DNA from: Flavobacteriales bacterium
GTDB lineage: Bacteria > Bacteroidota > Bacteroidia > Flavobacteriales_E > Vicingaceae
NCBI GenBank assembly: GCA_020635825.1
Contig: JACJZA010000009.1
Coordinates: 62,001-126,000 of the forward strand
Reading direction: 5' to 3'
Length of the DNA: 64,000 nt
Shown piece after piece: positions 9,745 to 19,123 of this stretch. Positions within the stretch are counted from its first letter, which is position 1. The number at the start of each line of letters is the position of its first letter. The notes beneath the pieces are model-generated. The model worked only from the letters and a program-made list of their open reading frames with translations, was not told the origin of the DNA and ran no database searches. Made by a program: the position numbers and the translations under genes.

Positions 9745-10221
9745 ATGAAAAAAGTGTTATTATCATTTAGCTTAGTGGTTTGTTCTGTTTTAGGGATGCA
9801 AATAAGTGCAAATGCTCAAGAACTAAAAACAGATGCTCCAGTAGCTATTGAAAATCCTAATGCTCCAGTTATGGAATTTGAAACCGAAGTTATTGACTAC
9901 GGTACAATTGAACAAGGAGCTGATGGTGTTAGAGAATTTAAATTTACCAACACAGGTAAAGAGCCTTTAATTATTTCAAATGCTAGAGGAAGTTGTGGTT
10001 GTACAGTTCCTACTTGGCCAAAAGAGCCAATCAAACCAGGAGAAAGTTCAGTAATTAAAGTAAAATACGACACTAAAAGATTAGGAGCTATTAACAAATC
10101 TGTTACTATTACTTCAAATGCTTCTGAAGCAACAAAAGTAATCAGAATTAAAGGTAACATTATTGCTCCAAAAACAACTCCAGTGAAAGAAACTTCAGTT
10201 GGAGCACCTGTAGAAAATTAA
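9745..10221 (+). CDS. DUF1573 domain periplasmic protein (158 aa)
   Basis: A secreted protein with a 24-residue signal peptide (MKKVLLSFSLVVCSVLGMQ then ANAQ). Residues about 40-135 form an immunoglobulin-like DUF1573 domain: FETEVIDYGTIEQGADGVRE, FTNTGKEPLIISNARGSCGC, then KYDTKRLGAINKSVTITSNA. The paired Cys in SCGCT is the family hallmark. DUF1573 proteins are abundant in Bacteroidota and have no settled function; periplasmic or surface location is inferred. The next gene, 19 bases on, is a second DUF1573 protein, so the two are probably an operon of diverged duplicates. Confidence 0.9.
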   Translation: MKKVLLSFSLVVCSVLGMQISANAQELKTDAPVAIENPNAPVMEFETEVIDYGTIEQGADGVREFKFTNTGKEPLIISNARGSCGCTVPTWPKEPIKPGESSVIKVKYDTKRLGAINKSVTITSNASEATKVIRIKGNIIAPKTTPVKETSVGAPVEN

Positions 10222-10240
10222 GATTTCAGGTTTTGATTAA

Positions 10241-10666
10241 ATGAGTAACTTTTTAAAATTAGGTTTGAGCCTGCTACTAATTACAGTAGCAGGCTTTTCT
10301 TTTGCTCAAAATTCAATTGAGTTTGAAAAATCTACATTGAAATTTGAAAAAGTAAATGAAGGTGAAATTGTAAAATTAATCTATAGATTTAAAAATTTAG
10401 GAACTGATTCATTGAGTATAATTCCTCCTGAAGTTGACTGTTCTTGTACTGAAGTAAAAATTCCTGAATATAAAATAGTAGCTGGAGCAAGTGATTCTTT
10501 AATAGTAGTTTTTGATACTAAAGACAAGATTGGCTTTCAAGAACGAAAAATTACTATTCAGTTTGTGTCAGATTTTATGGATTCAAAAAGCATAGATAAA
10601 CAAATTACTTTTAAAGGAATTGTAAAAGCTACCAAAGCCACTAAAGAAGCTTACAAAAACAAATAA
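10241..10666 (+). CDS. Second DUF1573-like periplasmic protein (141 aa)
   Basis: Signal peptide at residues 1-22 (FLKLGLSLLLITVAGFSFAQ). The remainder follows the DUF1573 pattern: a F..V.EGE....F.F.N.G..L.I.......CSCTE core, then IVVFDTKDKIGFQERKITIQ. The CSC motif replaces the SCGC of its upstream neighbour. It lies 19 bases downstream of that gene and is shorter, lacking the Pro/Thr-rich tail. Its stop directly abuts the stop of the convergent gene, leaving no space for a terminator. Function unknown; probably the same compartment as its neighbour. Confidence 0.85.
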   Translation: MSNFLKLGLSLLLITVAGFSFAQNSIEFEKSTLKFEKVNEGEIVKLIYRFKNLGTDSLSIIPPEVDCSCTEVKIPEYKIVAGASDSLIVVFDTKDKIGFQERKITIQFVSDFMDSKSIDKQITFKGIVKATKATKEAYKNK

Positions 10667-11215
10667 TTAAAGTCTTTCTATTTCATTATCGTTAATGGAA
10701 TGATAAAGAAAACTCACTAAATACAACACTTGGTCGCGCCCTTTTCGTTGACCATATTTAGATGTCAAATAAATAACTCCATAAAGCAGTATTGCAACGG
10801 GAACAGCCCATATAAAAACTGATTCTTTACCTAAGTTCCATTTTGCCAAACCATATAAACCTCCAAAAAAAGCCAATACACCAACTGCAATGTAAAAAAA
10901 CATTAACATTACCCAAATACTTTGCTTAGGTCCAACTAAACACCTGATATACGATTTATTTTTATTAGCTCTATATTTTTCCACCACCACTTCCATAACT
11001 GGTGACCAATAATGTTGGTTTTTATCAATTATTGTGAGAAAAATATGATTCCCCTTAATGGTAGCTTTTACTTCATCTTGATTGGGCAATTCAGTTTTTA
11101 TTTTAGTAATAATTTCATCTTTAGAGAATTTAGAAACCAGCTTAAATCTGGGTCTAATTTCAATGTTATCAGAATTGTGGCTATTAAATAATGACATAAG
11201 AAATTTTCTTACCAA
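10667..11215 (-). CDS. Two-TM membrane protein of unknown function (182 aa)
   Basis: The N-terminal about 100 residues are soluble with alternating beta-type patterns (RFKLVSKFSKDEIITKIK, then IKGNHIFLTIIDKNQHYWSP). Two membrane spans follow at about 102-124 (WVMLMFFYIAVGVLAFFGGL) and 132-150 (VFIWAVPVAILLYGVIYL). The C-terminal tail is short and charged. The soluble part may be a PH-like or SRPBCC-like fold, but this is a guess. It stands alone, convergent with the DUF1573 pair and divergent from the aminotransferase gene. I do not recognise the family. Confidence 0.75.
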   Translation of the reverse strand: MVRKFLMSLFNSHNSDNIEIRPRFKLVSKFSKDEIITKIKTELPNQDEVKATIKGNHIFLTIIDKNQHYWSPVMEVVVEKYRANKNKSYIRCLVGPKQSIWVMLMFFYIAVGVLAFFGGLYGLAKWNLGKESVFIWAVPVAILLYGVIYLTSKYGQRKGRDQVLYLVSFLYHSINDNEIERL

Positions 11216-11318
11216 CTTACAGCAAATTATTTTGTTGCAACATGACTTTTCTCAGCTTGTTATTTTTTAAAGATTTAATTGAAAGTTCTTAGTAAATTAG
11301 CTGCCTAAATTTTATAAA

Positions 11319-12542
11319 ATGCCAACATTATCTAACAGAGGAAATGCAATGCCTGAATCACCAATTCGTAAATTGGTTCCATATGCAGAGGCTGCAAAGA
11401 AAAAAGGAAGAACTGTTTTTCATTTAAACATTGGTCAACCTGATATAGAAACGCCACAAGTTGCACTTGATGCGGTTAAAAACATAGACTTTAATGTAAT
11501 TGAGTATAGTCATTCTGCAGGTTTTGAAAGTTACAGAAAAGGATTAGCAGAATATTACAATAAAATTAATTTGAATGTTTCTTACGAAGATATTCTGATT
11601 ACAACAGGAGGGTCAGAAGCATTACTATTTGCCTTCAATTCGTGTTTAAATGAAGGCGATGAAGTAATTATTCCTGAACCTTTTTATGCAAATTATAATG
11701 GTTTTGCTACTACTGCAGGAGTAAATGTTGTACCGGTAACTTCTTCAATTGATAGTGGTTTTGCTTTACCTCCAATTGCTGATTTTGAAAAATTAATTAC
11801 TCCTAAAACAAAAGCAATTTTAATTTGCAACCCTGGTAACCCAACAGGATATCTATATTCAAAAGAAGAGCTAGAAACGCTCAAGGAAATAGTTCTAAAA
11901 CATAATTTGTATTTAATTGCCGATGAAGTTTATCGTGAATTTTGTTACGATGGGAAACAACATTTTTCTGTTTTCAACTTATCAGGAATAGAAGAAAATG
12001 CAATTGTGATCGACTCTGTTTCTAAAAGATATAGCATGTGTGGAGCGAGAATTGGAGCTTTTGTTTCTAAAAATAAAAAATTAGTTGCTACCGCATTAAA
12101 ATATGCTCAAGCAAGATTAAGTCCACCTACTTTAGGACAAATAGCTGGAGAAGCAGCATTAAAAACTCCTCAATCTTATTTTGATAATGTGGTAGATGAA
12201 TATGTAGAAAGAAGAAACATCGTTATTGAAGGTTTAAATGCAATTGAAGGAGTAAAATGTCCAAATCCTGGTGGTGCCTTTTATGCTGTAGCTGAGTTAC
12301 CTGTAGAAAATGCTGAAGAATTTTGTCAATGGCTTTTAGAAGAATTTGAATACAACAACAAAACTGTTATGTTGGCTCCAGCTGCCGGTTTTTATGCAAC
12401 TAAAGGTTTAGGAAAAAAAGAAGTAAGAATAGCTTATGTATTAAACAAAGATGCATTGAAAGAAGCAATTGATTGTTTAAATCAAGCATTGAATGTATAT
12501 GAAGGTTCTTTGATTAGAAAAGAAAACATTAAATCCATCTAA
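11319..12542 (+). CDS. PLP-dependent aminotransferase, class I/II (407 aa)
   Basis: A fold-type I aminotransferase of the aspartate aminotransferase (AspC/AspAT Ib) group. The start MPTLSNRGNAMPESPIRKL fits the family N-terminus. Visible motifs are HLNIGQPDIETP (substrate arm), TTGGSEALLFAF (PLP phosphate site), CNPGNPTGYLYS (Asn ring contact), IADEVYREF (Asp on the pyridine N), and SVSKRYSMCGARIG with the Schiff-base Lys. Full length. It likely moves amino groups between aspartate or another amino acid and 2-oxoglutarate; exact substrate cannot be read from sequence. It is preceded by a divergent membrane protein and followed by a small secreted protein. Confidence 0.93.
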   Translation: MPTLSNRGNAMPESPIRKLVPYAEAAKKKGRTVFHLNIGQPDIETPQVALDAVKNIDFNVIEYSHSAGFESYRKGLAEYYNKINLNVSYEDILITTGGSEALLFAFNSCLNEGDEVIIPEPFYANYNGFATTAGVNVVPVTSSIDSGFALPPIADFEKLITPKTKAILICNPGNPTGYLYSKEELETLKEIVLKHNLYLIADEVYREFCYDGKQHFSVFNLSGIEENAIVIDSVSKRYSMCGARIGAFVSKNKKLVATALKYAQARLSPPTLGQIAGEAALKTPQSYFDNVVDEYVERRNIVIEGLNAIEGVKCPNPGGAFYAVAELPVENAEEFCQWLLEEFEYNNKTVMLAPAAGFYATKGLGKKEVRIAYVLNKDALKEAIDCLNQALNVYEGSLIRKENIKSI

Positions 12543-12601
12543 GTTTGGTATCAAATTTGTAAATTGCTGACGAAAATTAATTATTCATTAAACTATTTAT
12601 C

Positions 12602-13048
12602 ATGAAAAAATTTATCATCGCTGCATTTTTACTAGGAAGTATTGCCTTTGAATCAAATGCTCAAACTCAATACAAAATTATTACTACTGTTGAATCTATT
12701 GTGCCTGGTGGACTTGGTCGTTCTAGAATTGTTGAAGAAAACCAAGTAATGGATTACAATCAATTTACAACTGAAAGAGTTGACGGAAAAGATAGTAAAC
12801 AAGGTGATATTAAAAGAGGAGATGCCAAAATTGACAATATGTATGAAACTAAAATTTTGAACTTTTACAGTATGGCCGGATTAAATTTCCAAAATATTGC
12901 TTCTAATGATGCAATGATTAGTTCAAAATTAAATGCGATGGCTCAAGAAGGTTGGGAATTATTCACTGTGGTAAGTGGAGTTGAAAGTGATGCAGGAAAA
13001 GAAGATGGTAATGGTATTTTTATTACGAGATACATTTTTAAGAAATAA
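12602..13048 (+). CDS. Small secreted protein of unknown function, DUF4177-like tail (148 aa)
   Basis: Signal peptide at residues 1-20 (FIIAAFLLGSIAFESNAQ). The mature part contains YKIITTVESIVPGGLGRSRI, several Asp/Lys turns, and a C-terminal stretch LNAMAQEGWELFTVVSG ending ITRYIFKK. The EGWEL...RYIF pattern is what DUF4177-type proteins show, but the match is weak and I treat function as unknown. It sits 59 bases after the aminotransferase gene and is followed by a strong terminator, so it may share that transcript. Confidence 0.8.
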   Translation: MKKFIIAAFLLGSIAFESNAQTQYKIITTVESIVPGGLGRSRIVEENQVMDYNQFTTERVDGKDSKQGDIKRGDAKIDNMYETKILNFYSMAGLNFQNIASNDAMISSKLNAMAQEGWELFTVVSGVESDAGKEDGNGIFITRYIFKK

Positions 13049-13063
13049 TCTTACACTTATAGA

Positions 13064-13095
13064 TAAAAAAAACCGGCAAATGCCGGTTTTTTTAT
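13064..13095. terminator. Bidirectional intrinsic terminator
   Basis: AACCGGCA / TGCCGGTT inverted repeat with a two-base centre (effective loop of about four), flanked by an A-run on the left and a T-run on the right. It lies between convergent genes ending at 13048 and 13101. Confidence 0.9.
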
Positions 13096-13100
13096 TATTA

Positions 13101-13985
13101 TTATTTATTGCCAATATGTTTGTTGTATAACTCTTGAATTACACCATCCGCTAAACCTACCTTCGGAACAAAAACATGTTTTACTCCCACTTCCTTCATT
13201 ACTTGTAAAAAAATATTTCCGGCGTGAGTTATTACATCGGCTCTATCAGGTTTTAATCCCAATTTATTGATACGTTCTTCGATGGAATATTTCTCTAGAA
13301 AACTGTTCATCTGCTGTAAATCAGAGTATTCCATTAACTTATAATCTTTTAAACCACAAAGCTTATATAACTTATTAATGTTTCCTCCAGTAGCAATAAT
13401 CATACTAGGCTGATTTTTCTTTTTGGCTTTATGAACCCACTCAGCCATTTCTTTCCAAGTTTTTTGATTAACCAAATTATTTTTCAGCCTTATGGTTCCT
13501 ATTTTAAAGGACTTAGACATCATTTTCTTGCCTTCAGCGAACAATGTTAGTTCAGTACTTCCTCCTCCTACATCTACATATAAAAAACATCCTTTTTCAT
13601 CAATTTTTTCAGCCACATGGGTTTGATAAATTAGTTCAGCCTCAATTTCCCCTTCAATAATTTCAATTTCAATTCCGGTTTGTTTTTTGATGGTTTTTAT
13701 AATGTCCTTACCATTTTCTGCCTCTCTCATAGCCGAAGTTGCACAAACCCTATAATCGATTACTTCATATACTTCTGTTAAGTTTTTAAATGCTTCAATA
13801 GACTTAATGAGCTTATCTACATTTTTTTTTGAAACCATTTTTTTTGAAAAAACATCTTCCCCTAAGCGAATGGGTAAGCGAACTAAAGAAGTTTTTTTTA
13901 TTGTTAGACTATCTTTAAAAGGATAGACATCACAAAACAGCAAACGCACCGCATTTGAACCAATATCTACAGCAGCAAATCTCAT
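13101..13985 (-). CDS. Exopolyphosphatase / Ppx-GppA family (294 aa)
   Basis: ASKHA-fold phosphatase that removes terminal phosphate from polyphosphate or pppGpp. Motifs: RFAAVDIGSNAVRLLFCDV at the N-terminus (phosphate-1 loop), EIIEGEIEAELIY (catalytic Glu region near residue 120), and YVDVGGGSTELTLF (phosphate-2 loop). It has the short single-module length seen in Bacteroidota (about 300 residues), lacking the C-terminal HD domain of E. coli Ppx. It lies 70 bases downstream of ppk1 on the same strand, so synthesis and breakdown of polyphosphate are probably encoded together. Confidence 0.93.
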   Translation of the reverse strand: MRFAAVDIGSNAVRLLFCDVYPFKDSLTIKKTSLVRLPIRLGEDVFSKKMVSKKNVDKLIKSIEAFKNLTEVYEVIDYRVCATSAMREAENGKDIIKTIKKQTGIEIEIIEGEIEAELIYQTHVAEKIDEKGCFLYVDVGGGSTELTLFAEGKKMMSKSFKIGTIRLKNNLVNQKTWKEMAEWVHKAKKKNQPSMIIATGGNINKLYKLCGLKDYKLMEYSDLQQMNSFLEKYSIEERINKLGLKPDRADVITHAGNIFLQVMKEVGVKHVFVPKVGLADGVIQELYNKHIGNK

Positions 13986-14055
13986 AGGCTAAAACTACAA
14001 AATATAATTTTGGTGAAAAATGTTCTAATTCAATTTTTTGAACAAAAAATTATTT

Positions 14056-16134
14056 TTAGCCCTTATCAGACTGCTCTTTAAAATAGTTGTACAATTCTAT
14101 TTGGGATCGATTTTTTTCAACCTTTCCGGTTTCTTTGTAGCTATTGTTTTTTTTGATATTTACCAACCTCGATTTCGCATTATCTTTCAATTGGATAGTT
14201 AACATATCCATGATGGTTTGCTGTAATTTTTTATCATAAATAGGACATCCAACCTCTATTCTTCTATCCAAATTTCTACTCATCCAATCAGCCGAAGAAA
14301 TATAATAAAGTTCATTTCCATTATTACAAAAAACCAGAATTCTTGCATGTTCTAAAAAACGATCAACAATACTAATTATCTCAATGTTTTCAGATACATT
14401 TTTAACTCCTGGAACAACGGAACAAGTTCCTCTAATAATTAATTGAATTTTTACCCCAGCTTTACTTGCTTGATAAAGTTTTTTTATCAAAATGTTATCT
14501 ACTAAATTATTGAGTTTAATAATCGCATAAGCATCGTGACCATGTTTTGCATTTTTAATTTCATTATCAAGTAAAGTAATGAGCTTTCTTCTGGCATTAA
14601 ACGGAGAAACCATCAAATGTCTAAAAGAAGGTCTTTCATAAGTATTTTTAAATAATCGCAATACCTTATTTATCTCATTTGTAATGATGGTATTTTTAGT
14701 CAACAAAGACACATCACTGTAAACCGTTGCTGTTCCTTCATGAAAATTTCCTGTTCCTACATGACCATAACGTACCGTTTTGTTCCCTTCTTTCCTGCTA
14801 ATTAATATTAATTTCGAATGCACTTTTAACCCCGGAATTCCAAACACTACTTTTACTCCTTCATCTTGTAATTTTTCTGCCCAGTAAATATTAGCTTCTT
14901 CATCAAATCTTGCTCTTAATTCTACAATTACTGTTACCTTTTTACCATTTTTGGCAGCACTAATCAGTGCATGAATGATTTTTGAATTTTTAGCAACACG
15001 GTATAAATTAATTTTAATTGAAGTAACTTTTGGATCAATAGCCGCTTCTCTTAATAAATGAATGATATGATTGAAAGATTGGTAAGGATAATTAAGTAAA
15101 ATATCATTTTTAGCAATTTCATGAATGATACTTGCCTTGTTTTTAAGTTGAGGATGGTCTACCGGAGGCAATTTACGATAGCTTAGTTTATCATTGCCTA
15201 CATCCGGAAATTTAATAAAATCCTTGAAATTATGATACACTCCAGCTGCAATAACACTATCGTTTAACGATGGTTTAATTTTATCCAAAATAAACACCAG
15301 TAAATCAGGAGCGATATTCTTATCATATATTAAACGAACCGGTTGAGCTGTTTTTCTACTCTTTAAACTTTTTGAAAGCTTATCAATCACCCCTTCTGAG
15401 ATATCATCATCTAAGTCCAACTCTGCATCAAGGGTAACCTTAATAGTATAAGCTTCAATCTTTTTATAATTAAAAATATCAAAAATGCTATGCAATTTAT
15501 ACCTGATGATATCATCTAATAACATTACATATTTTTGATTGTTGACGGTAGGTAACACCAAAAATCGAGATAATATCATAGAAGGAATTTCGATAATGGC
15601 ATAATCAAATTTTGTTTTTGATGCGGTCAATTTAATGGCAAAATAAATGGAACTGCCATTTAAATTGGGCATGTTGGTTTTCGACAACATGATAGGAACC
15701 AAAGCGGGTCTTACTTTTTCTTTGTAATATTCTTCTACAAAATCAATATGTTCAGGTAATAACTCTTCGTGAGTAATAATATTGATTCCTTCGTTATTGA
15801 GTTTTTTAATAATCGTTTGATAATCTTTTTCAAATCTATTTTGAAGGGCAATTGTTTTAGTATTTATTTTTTTCAATAACTCTTTTGGGTCGGTATCTAA
15901 TAGTCGCTGTTCTTTTAAAGGAAGATTGGTCAACCTTTTGGTTGTTGCTACTCTTACCCTAAAAAACTCATCTAAATTATTGGAGAAAATACCTAAAAAA
16001 CGGAGACGTTCCAGCAAAGGAACAGTTTCATCTTCTGCCTCCTGCAAAACTCTTTCATTAAAATCTAACCAACTTAATTCCCTGTTTACAAATGGAATTA
16101 TCTCTTTTTTGATATGCATATTTTTTTTCTTCAT
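14056..16134 (-). CDS. ppk1: Polyphosphate kinase 1 (692 aa)
   Basis: Reversibly transfers the gamma phosphate of ATP to polyphosphate. The N-terminal domain starts FVNRELSWLDFNERVLQEA, which is diagnostic. The first catalytic phospholipase-D-like domain contains LLREAAIDPKVTSIKINLYR and the autophosphorylated His in GLKVHSKLILISR (near residue 439). The second has LEHARILVFCNNG (near 597) and SADWMSRNLDRRIEVGCPI. Full family length. Ppx follows it. The N-terminal KKKNMHIKKE may be slightly extended; a later ATG at residue 6 is possible. Confidence 0.97.
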   Translation of the reverse strand: MKKKNMHIKKEIIPFVNRELSWLDFNERVLQEAEDETVPLLERLRFLGIFSNNLDEFFRVRVATTKRLTNLPLKEQRLLDTDPKELLKKINTKTIALQNRFEKDYQTIIKKLNNEGINIITHEELLPEHIDFVEEYYKEKVRPALVPIMLSKTNMPNLNGSSIYFAIKLTASKTKFDYAIIEIPSMILSRFLVLPTVNNQKYVMLLDDIIRYKLHSIFDIFNYKKIEAYTIKVTLDAELDLDDDISEGVIDKLSKSLKSRKTAQPVRLIYDKNIAPDLLVFILDKIKPSLNDSVIAAGVYHNFKDFIKFPDVGNDKLSYRKLPPVDHPQLKNKASIIHEIAKNDILLNYPYQSFNHIIHLLREAAIDPKVTSIKINLYRVAKNSKIIHALISAAKNGKKVTVIVELRARFDEEANIYWAEKLQDEGVKVVFGIPGLKVHSKLILISRKEGNKTVRYGHVGTGNFHEGTATVYSDVSLLTKNTIITNEINKVLRLFKNTYERPSFRHLMVSPFNARRKLITLLDNEIKNAKHGHDAYAIIKLNNLVDNILIKKLYQASKAGVKIQLIIRGTCSVVPGVKNVSENIEIISIVDRFLEHARILVFCNNGNELYYISSADWMSRNLDRRIEVGCPIYDKKLQQTIMDMLTIQLKDNAKSRLVNIKKNNSYKETGKVEKNRSQIELYNYFKEQSDKG

Positions 16135-16332
16135 TCCAAAGTTGGTTAAAGTGTATTAATCTAAAATTAAGCAAAAGTTAAATTAAACAAGTCATCTATG
16201 GTCTTTTCAAGAAAATATATTTAGATATTATTATGCCTACCTGAATTTAAGTAATTAACAAAAAAGTAAAATCAGTTAATAACTTTGTTGATAAGCAATT
16301 ATAGAGCGTCTTAAAATCGATAGACTATATTT

Positions 16333-16340
16333 TATTTTTG
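16333..16340 (+). promoter_or_regulatory. Candidate -7 promoter element of the gene at 16366
   Basis: TATTTTTG matches TAnnTTTG, 26 bases before the ATG. The rest of the 16135-16365 divergent spacer (231 bases) is A+T-rich and shows nothing else I can name. Confidence 0.4.
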
Positions 16341-16365
16341 TATAACCCCTAAATTAAAGTAAGCT

Positions 16366-16908
16366 ATGTTTACAATATTTGGAAAAAAGAAAATAAAAGA
16401 AGAAACAGCTATTAACATCTTTATTAATAACTTGTTAGACACTATTGAGAATGGTTTTCCTGAAATAGCAGGCATTATTAATGATTCTCCTGAGTTTGTA
16501 ATTTCTCCAAAACTTGAAGAAACCAATTCAGAGAAGTTTTTATTGATTGTGATTGCCGCTAATTTATTGTACATTCCTGAACATTTCAATAATAATCAGG
16601 ATGATAGAATGTTGAACTTGATTTACAATCAATTATCTAAAGTTTTTGATGTTGAAAGAGAACGTTTAGAGGCTGTAATCAAAGATTATCAAACTTATAT
16701 TACCAAAGTAAATCATCCATCAAAAAATACGCTATATGGTATTTCAAAAGCTGTTTTTGGAAAATATGATTTAAACCAATATCAGGATGAGTATTTTAAA
16801 AATATGAGAAGCCCTAACCCGATGTTTTTAAAACGCTTAGATGAAGCGGTAGATTGTTTTGTTTGGAATTGGAATACTTTCAAAGAAAAATACCAGATTA
16901 TCCAGTAA
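16366..16908 (+). CDS. Hypothetical cytoplasmic protein (180 aa)
   Basis: Begins FTIFGKKKIKEETAINIF and is largely helical by pattern, with no signal peptide or membrane span. Recognisable stretches are FPEIAGIINDSPEFVISP and FLIVIAANLLYIPEHF; the C-terminus has AVDCFVWNWNTFKEKY. I do not know the family. It is transcribed away from ppk1 and its last 11 bases overlap the convergent YgjV-like gene. The reading frame is closed by clear start and stop and has a promoter element at a sensible distance, so I consider it real. Confidence 0.78.
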   Translation: MFTIFGKKKIKEETAINIFINNLLDTIENGFPEIAGIINDSPEFVISPKLEETNSEKFLLIVIAANLLYIPEHFNNNQDDRMLNLIYNQLSKVFDVERERLEAVIKDYQTYITKVNHPSKNTLYGISKAVFGKYDLNQYQDEYFKNMRSPNPMFLKRLDEAVDCFVWNWNTFKEKYQIIQ

Positions 16909-17128
16909 CTTTCTTCATTTTATAAAGGTAGTAAGCATTTATTACTACAATTGCTGCATTGGTCACAATAATGGGGATTGAAAAATCCAATAAAACACCA
17001 TAGGCAATAAACAATCCACATCCAATAATATTTATTATTCTTAGTCGAACCATTCTACTCATTAAAAAAGAGCAAAGAACAGTTATGGAGGCTAAATAGC
17101 CCACTATATCAGTAACTGTAAAATCCAT
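16898..17128 (-). CDS. Small YgjV-like membrane protein (76 aa)
   Basis: A 76-residue polytopic protein with about three hydrophobic segments: IVGYLASITVLCSFLMS, IINIIGCGLFIAYGVLL, and PIIVTNAAIVVINAYYLYK. The order and the conserved N/Y positions resemble the YgjV-type (Imp-YgjV) inner membrane family, here in a short form common in Bacteroidota. Function unknown. It starts 4 bases after the lhgO stop and should be co-transcribed with it. Its 3' end overlaps the convergent hypothetical gene by 11 bases. Confidence 0.82.
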   Translation of the reverse strand: MDFTVTDIVGYLASITVLCSFLMSRMVRLRIINIIGCGLFIAYGVLLDFSIPIIVTNAAIVVINAYYLYKMKKVTG

Positions 17129-17132
17129 TTTA

Positions 17133-18353
17133 TTAGTTTAAGTTAAAATGTTGGTGAGCCATTTCACAAATTTGGTCACCAATGGCCAAACAAGCAGTTG
17201 CTGCAGGTGAGGGAGCATTTAACACATGAATACTTTTATCTTTGTATTCAATTCTAAAATCATCACGTGTATCTCCTTCTCTGTTTAACAACATCGCTCT
17301 AACACCAGCTCTACCCGGTTTTATGTCTTCCATAGTTAACGATGGAATTAAACGCTGTAAAGTTTCCAAAAACAATTTTTTAGAAAAGGCTCTACGGTAT
17401 TCATCAATTCCAAATTTCATGTTGCTTAAAAACAATTTCCAGGTTCCGATATAAGTTAAGGCATCAATGGTATCTTTTAAATCAAAATCTGTTTTTCCGT
17501 AACCTTCTCTTTTAAAAGTAAATACAGCGTTAGGGCCACATTCTATATCTCCGCTTACCATACGGGTAAAATGCACCCCTAAAAACGGAAACGCAGGATT
17601 TGGAACCGGATAAATCAGATTTTTAACCTTGTGTTTGGCTTGGTCCGTTAATTCGTAATAATCCCCTCTAAAACCTACTACTTTTTCTTTTAGGTTTACT
17701 CCGTCTTTTTTTGCCAAACGGTCGGCTTGTAAACCACCACAAAATATCATGTAGCGAGTTGTGTATTTATTTTTAGAAGTAATCACTTCCGTTTTTTCTC
17801 CGTGTATGTAATCCAACACTTCTTCACCCAACACAATTTTGCTTTCGGGTTGTTTTGCCACCACCAATTCGGCTAATTTTTCGGTGGTTCCTCTAAAATC
17901 AATAATACCCGTACAAGGCACCCAAATACCACCAATACTTTTCACATAAGGTTCAATCTCTTTTACCTGGTCGGCATTTATTTTTTCAATGCCTTCAGTG
18001 TTGTTGGCTAACCCGTTTTCGAAAATCTTATCCATAAATGGTAGTTCGCTCTCCTCTACAGCAGCTACCACTTTACCACACACATCGTGTTGAATGTTAT
18101 ATTCTTTAGCAAACTTTACCAATTGATGACGACCATCTACACAAGTTTTTGCCTTGGCAGAACCGGGCTTATAATACAAACCCGAGTGAATTACTCCTGA
18201 GTTATTTCCTGTTTGATGATCGGCTAAGTGAGGTTCTTTTTCAATTAACAACACTTTTAAATGAGGATAACGCATTTGTATTTTGTAAGCCGTTGCAGCA
18301 CCTACAATTCCTCCGCCCACAATGGTAATATCGTATACTTTTTTGTTTTCCAA
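17133..18353 (-). CDS. lhgO: L-2-hydroxyglutarate oxidase (406 aa)
   Basis: FAD-dependent oxidoreductase of the DAO/GlpO fold that oxidises L-2-hydroxyglutarate to 2-oxoglutarate, passing electrons to the membrane quinone pool. The dinucleotide site is IVGGGIVGAATAYKIQ at residues 10-25. Family-specific stretches are NNSGVIHSGLYYKPGSAKA and the C-terminal GRAGVRAMLLNREG and VLNAPSPAATACLAIGD. Full length. The local base composition is noticeably richer in G+C than the next genes upstream (18467-19599). Confidence 0.94.
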   Translation of the reverse strand: MENKKVYDITIVGGGIVGAATAYKIQMRYPHLKVLLIEKEPHLADHQTGNNSGVIHSGLYYKPGSAKAKTCVDGRHQLVKFAKEYNIQHDVCGKVVAAVEESELPFMDKIFENGLANNTEGIEKINADQVKEIEPYVKSIGGIWVPCTGIIDFRGTTEKLAELVVAKQPESKIVLGEEVLDYIHGEKTEVITSKNKYTTRYMIFCGGLQADRLAKKDGVNLKEKVVGFRGDYYELTDQAKHKVKNLIYPVPNPAFPFLGVHFTRMVSGDIECGPNAVFTFKREGYGKTDFDLKDTIDALTYIGTWKLFLSNMKFGIDEYRRAFSKKLFLETLQRLIPSLTMEDIKPGRAGVRAMLLNREGDTRDDFRIEYKDKSIHVLNAPSPAATACLAIGDQICEMAHQHFNLN

Positions 18354-18466
18354 CTTATTGCAATTTTAGTAGGCGAAGTTAATTATTTTAGAGGATAAGT
18401 GTTTGGGGAATCCATAAAGATTTATAGTTATATTTACCTATATTAACAAGCTGTTTTACTTTTCCT

Positions 18467-19123
18467 ATGAATAAATTATATTCTTTTACTACGGATTACA
18501 TTTCAAATACATTTGTATTTCAAATAGAAGCGGATAATCATATTGATGCTATTAATACTTGGTATAAAAAAATAACTACCAAAAATAGTTTTCAAAACAT
18601 TGATACCCTTTTATTTCAAAATAGTTTAAAAAATATACAAATTTCTGAGTTAGGTCAGAATTTATGGTTTTTTAAATTATCTTTTAATGACAATATATTA
18701 TTAACACATTTTATTGTTTCACTTAAAGAAAATGAACCTTTTTATAATACTGAAATAGCTCCTATTTTTATTTACGAGAAATTAAATGATTCTGAAAAAT
18801 CTCAAATTTCAAAAGACATAATTAATCAAATACTTGATTTAAATTTCGAATTTGAAAAAGAAATGGGATACATTAAAACAATAACCAATGATAAAGGAAA
18901 ATCTTATATTGTTCCTACTGAAAAAATTGATCATTATGATGAAATTGAACAAGTAAAATATATTCAAATGAAATTATTAGAACAAGGTTTAAATCTCTCT
19001 ATTGATATAATTGATTTAATTCTAGATTTTGAATTTGTATACATGAAATCTATTGGGATGTTTGAAGAACCAGACAAAATAAAATTACTTGATATTGAAT
19101 TTAACAAACTAAATGATAACTGA
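18467..19123 (+). CDS. Hypothetical protein, partner of the GIY-YIG-like gene (218 aa)
   Basis: No signal peptide or membrane span. The N-terminal half (1-110) is a beta-rich pattern beginning NKLYSFTTDYISNTFVFQIE. The C-terminal half contains an internal duplication: residues 114-137 (ISKDIINQILDLNFEFEKEM...) and 177-200 (LSIDIIDLILDFEFVYMKSI...), each ending MGY or IGM. Its TGA stop overlaps the ATG of the next gene (TGATG), so the two products are translationally coupled and probably work together. The coding sequence is visibly more A+T-rich than its neighbours. I do not recognise the family; it might be a regulator, inhibitor or accessory subunit of the GIY-YIG protein. Confidence 0.8.
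   Translation: MNKLYSFTTDYISNTFVFQIEADNHIDAINTWYKKITTKNSFQNIDTLLFQNSLKNIQISELGQNLWFFKLSFNDNILLTHFIVSLKENEPFYNTEIAPIFIYEKLNDSEKSQISKDIINQILDLNFEFEKEMGYIKTITNDKGKSYIVPTEKIDHYDEIEQVKYIQMKLLEQGLNLSIDIIDLILDFEFVYMKSIGMFEEPDKIKLLDIEFNKLNDN

Noticed and set aside
10667..10669. Overlap or frameshift between the second DUF1573 gene and the convergent membrane protein gene
   Set aside because: The two stop codons simply abut, with both frames intact.
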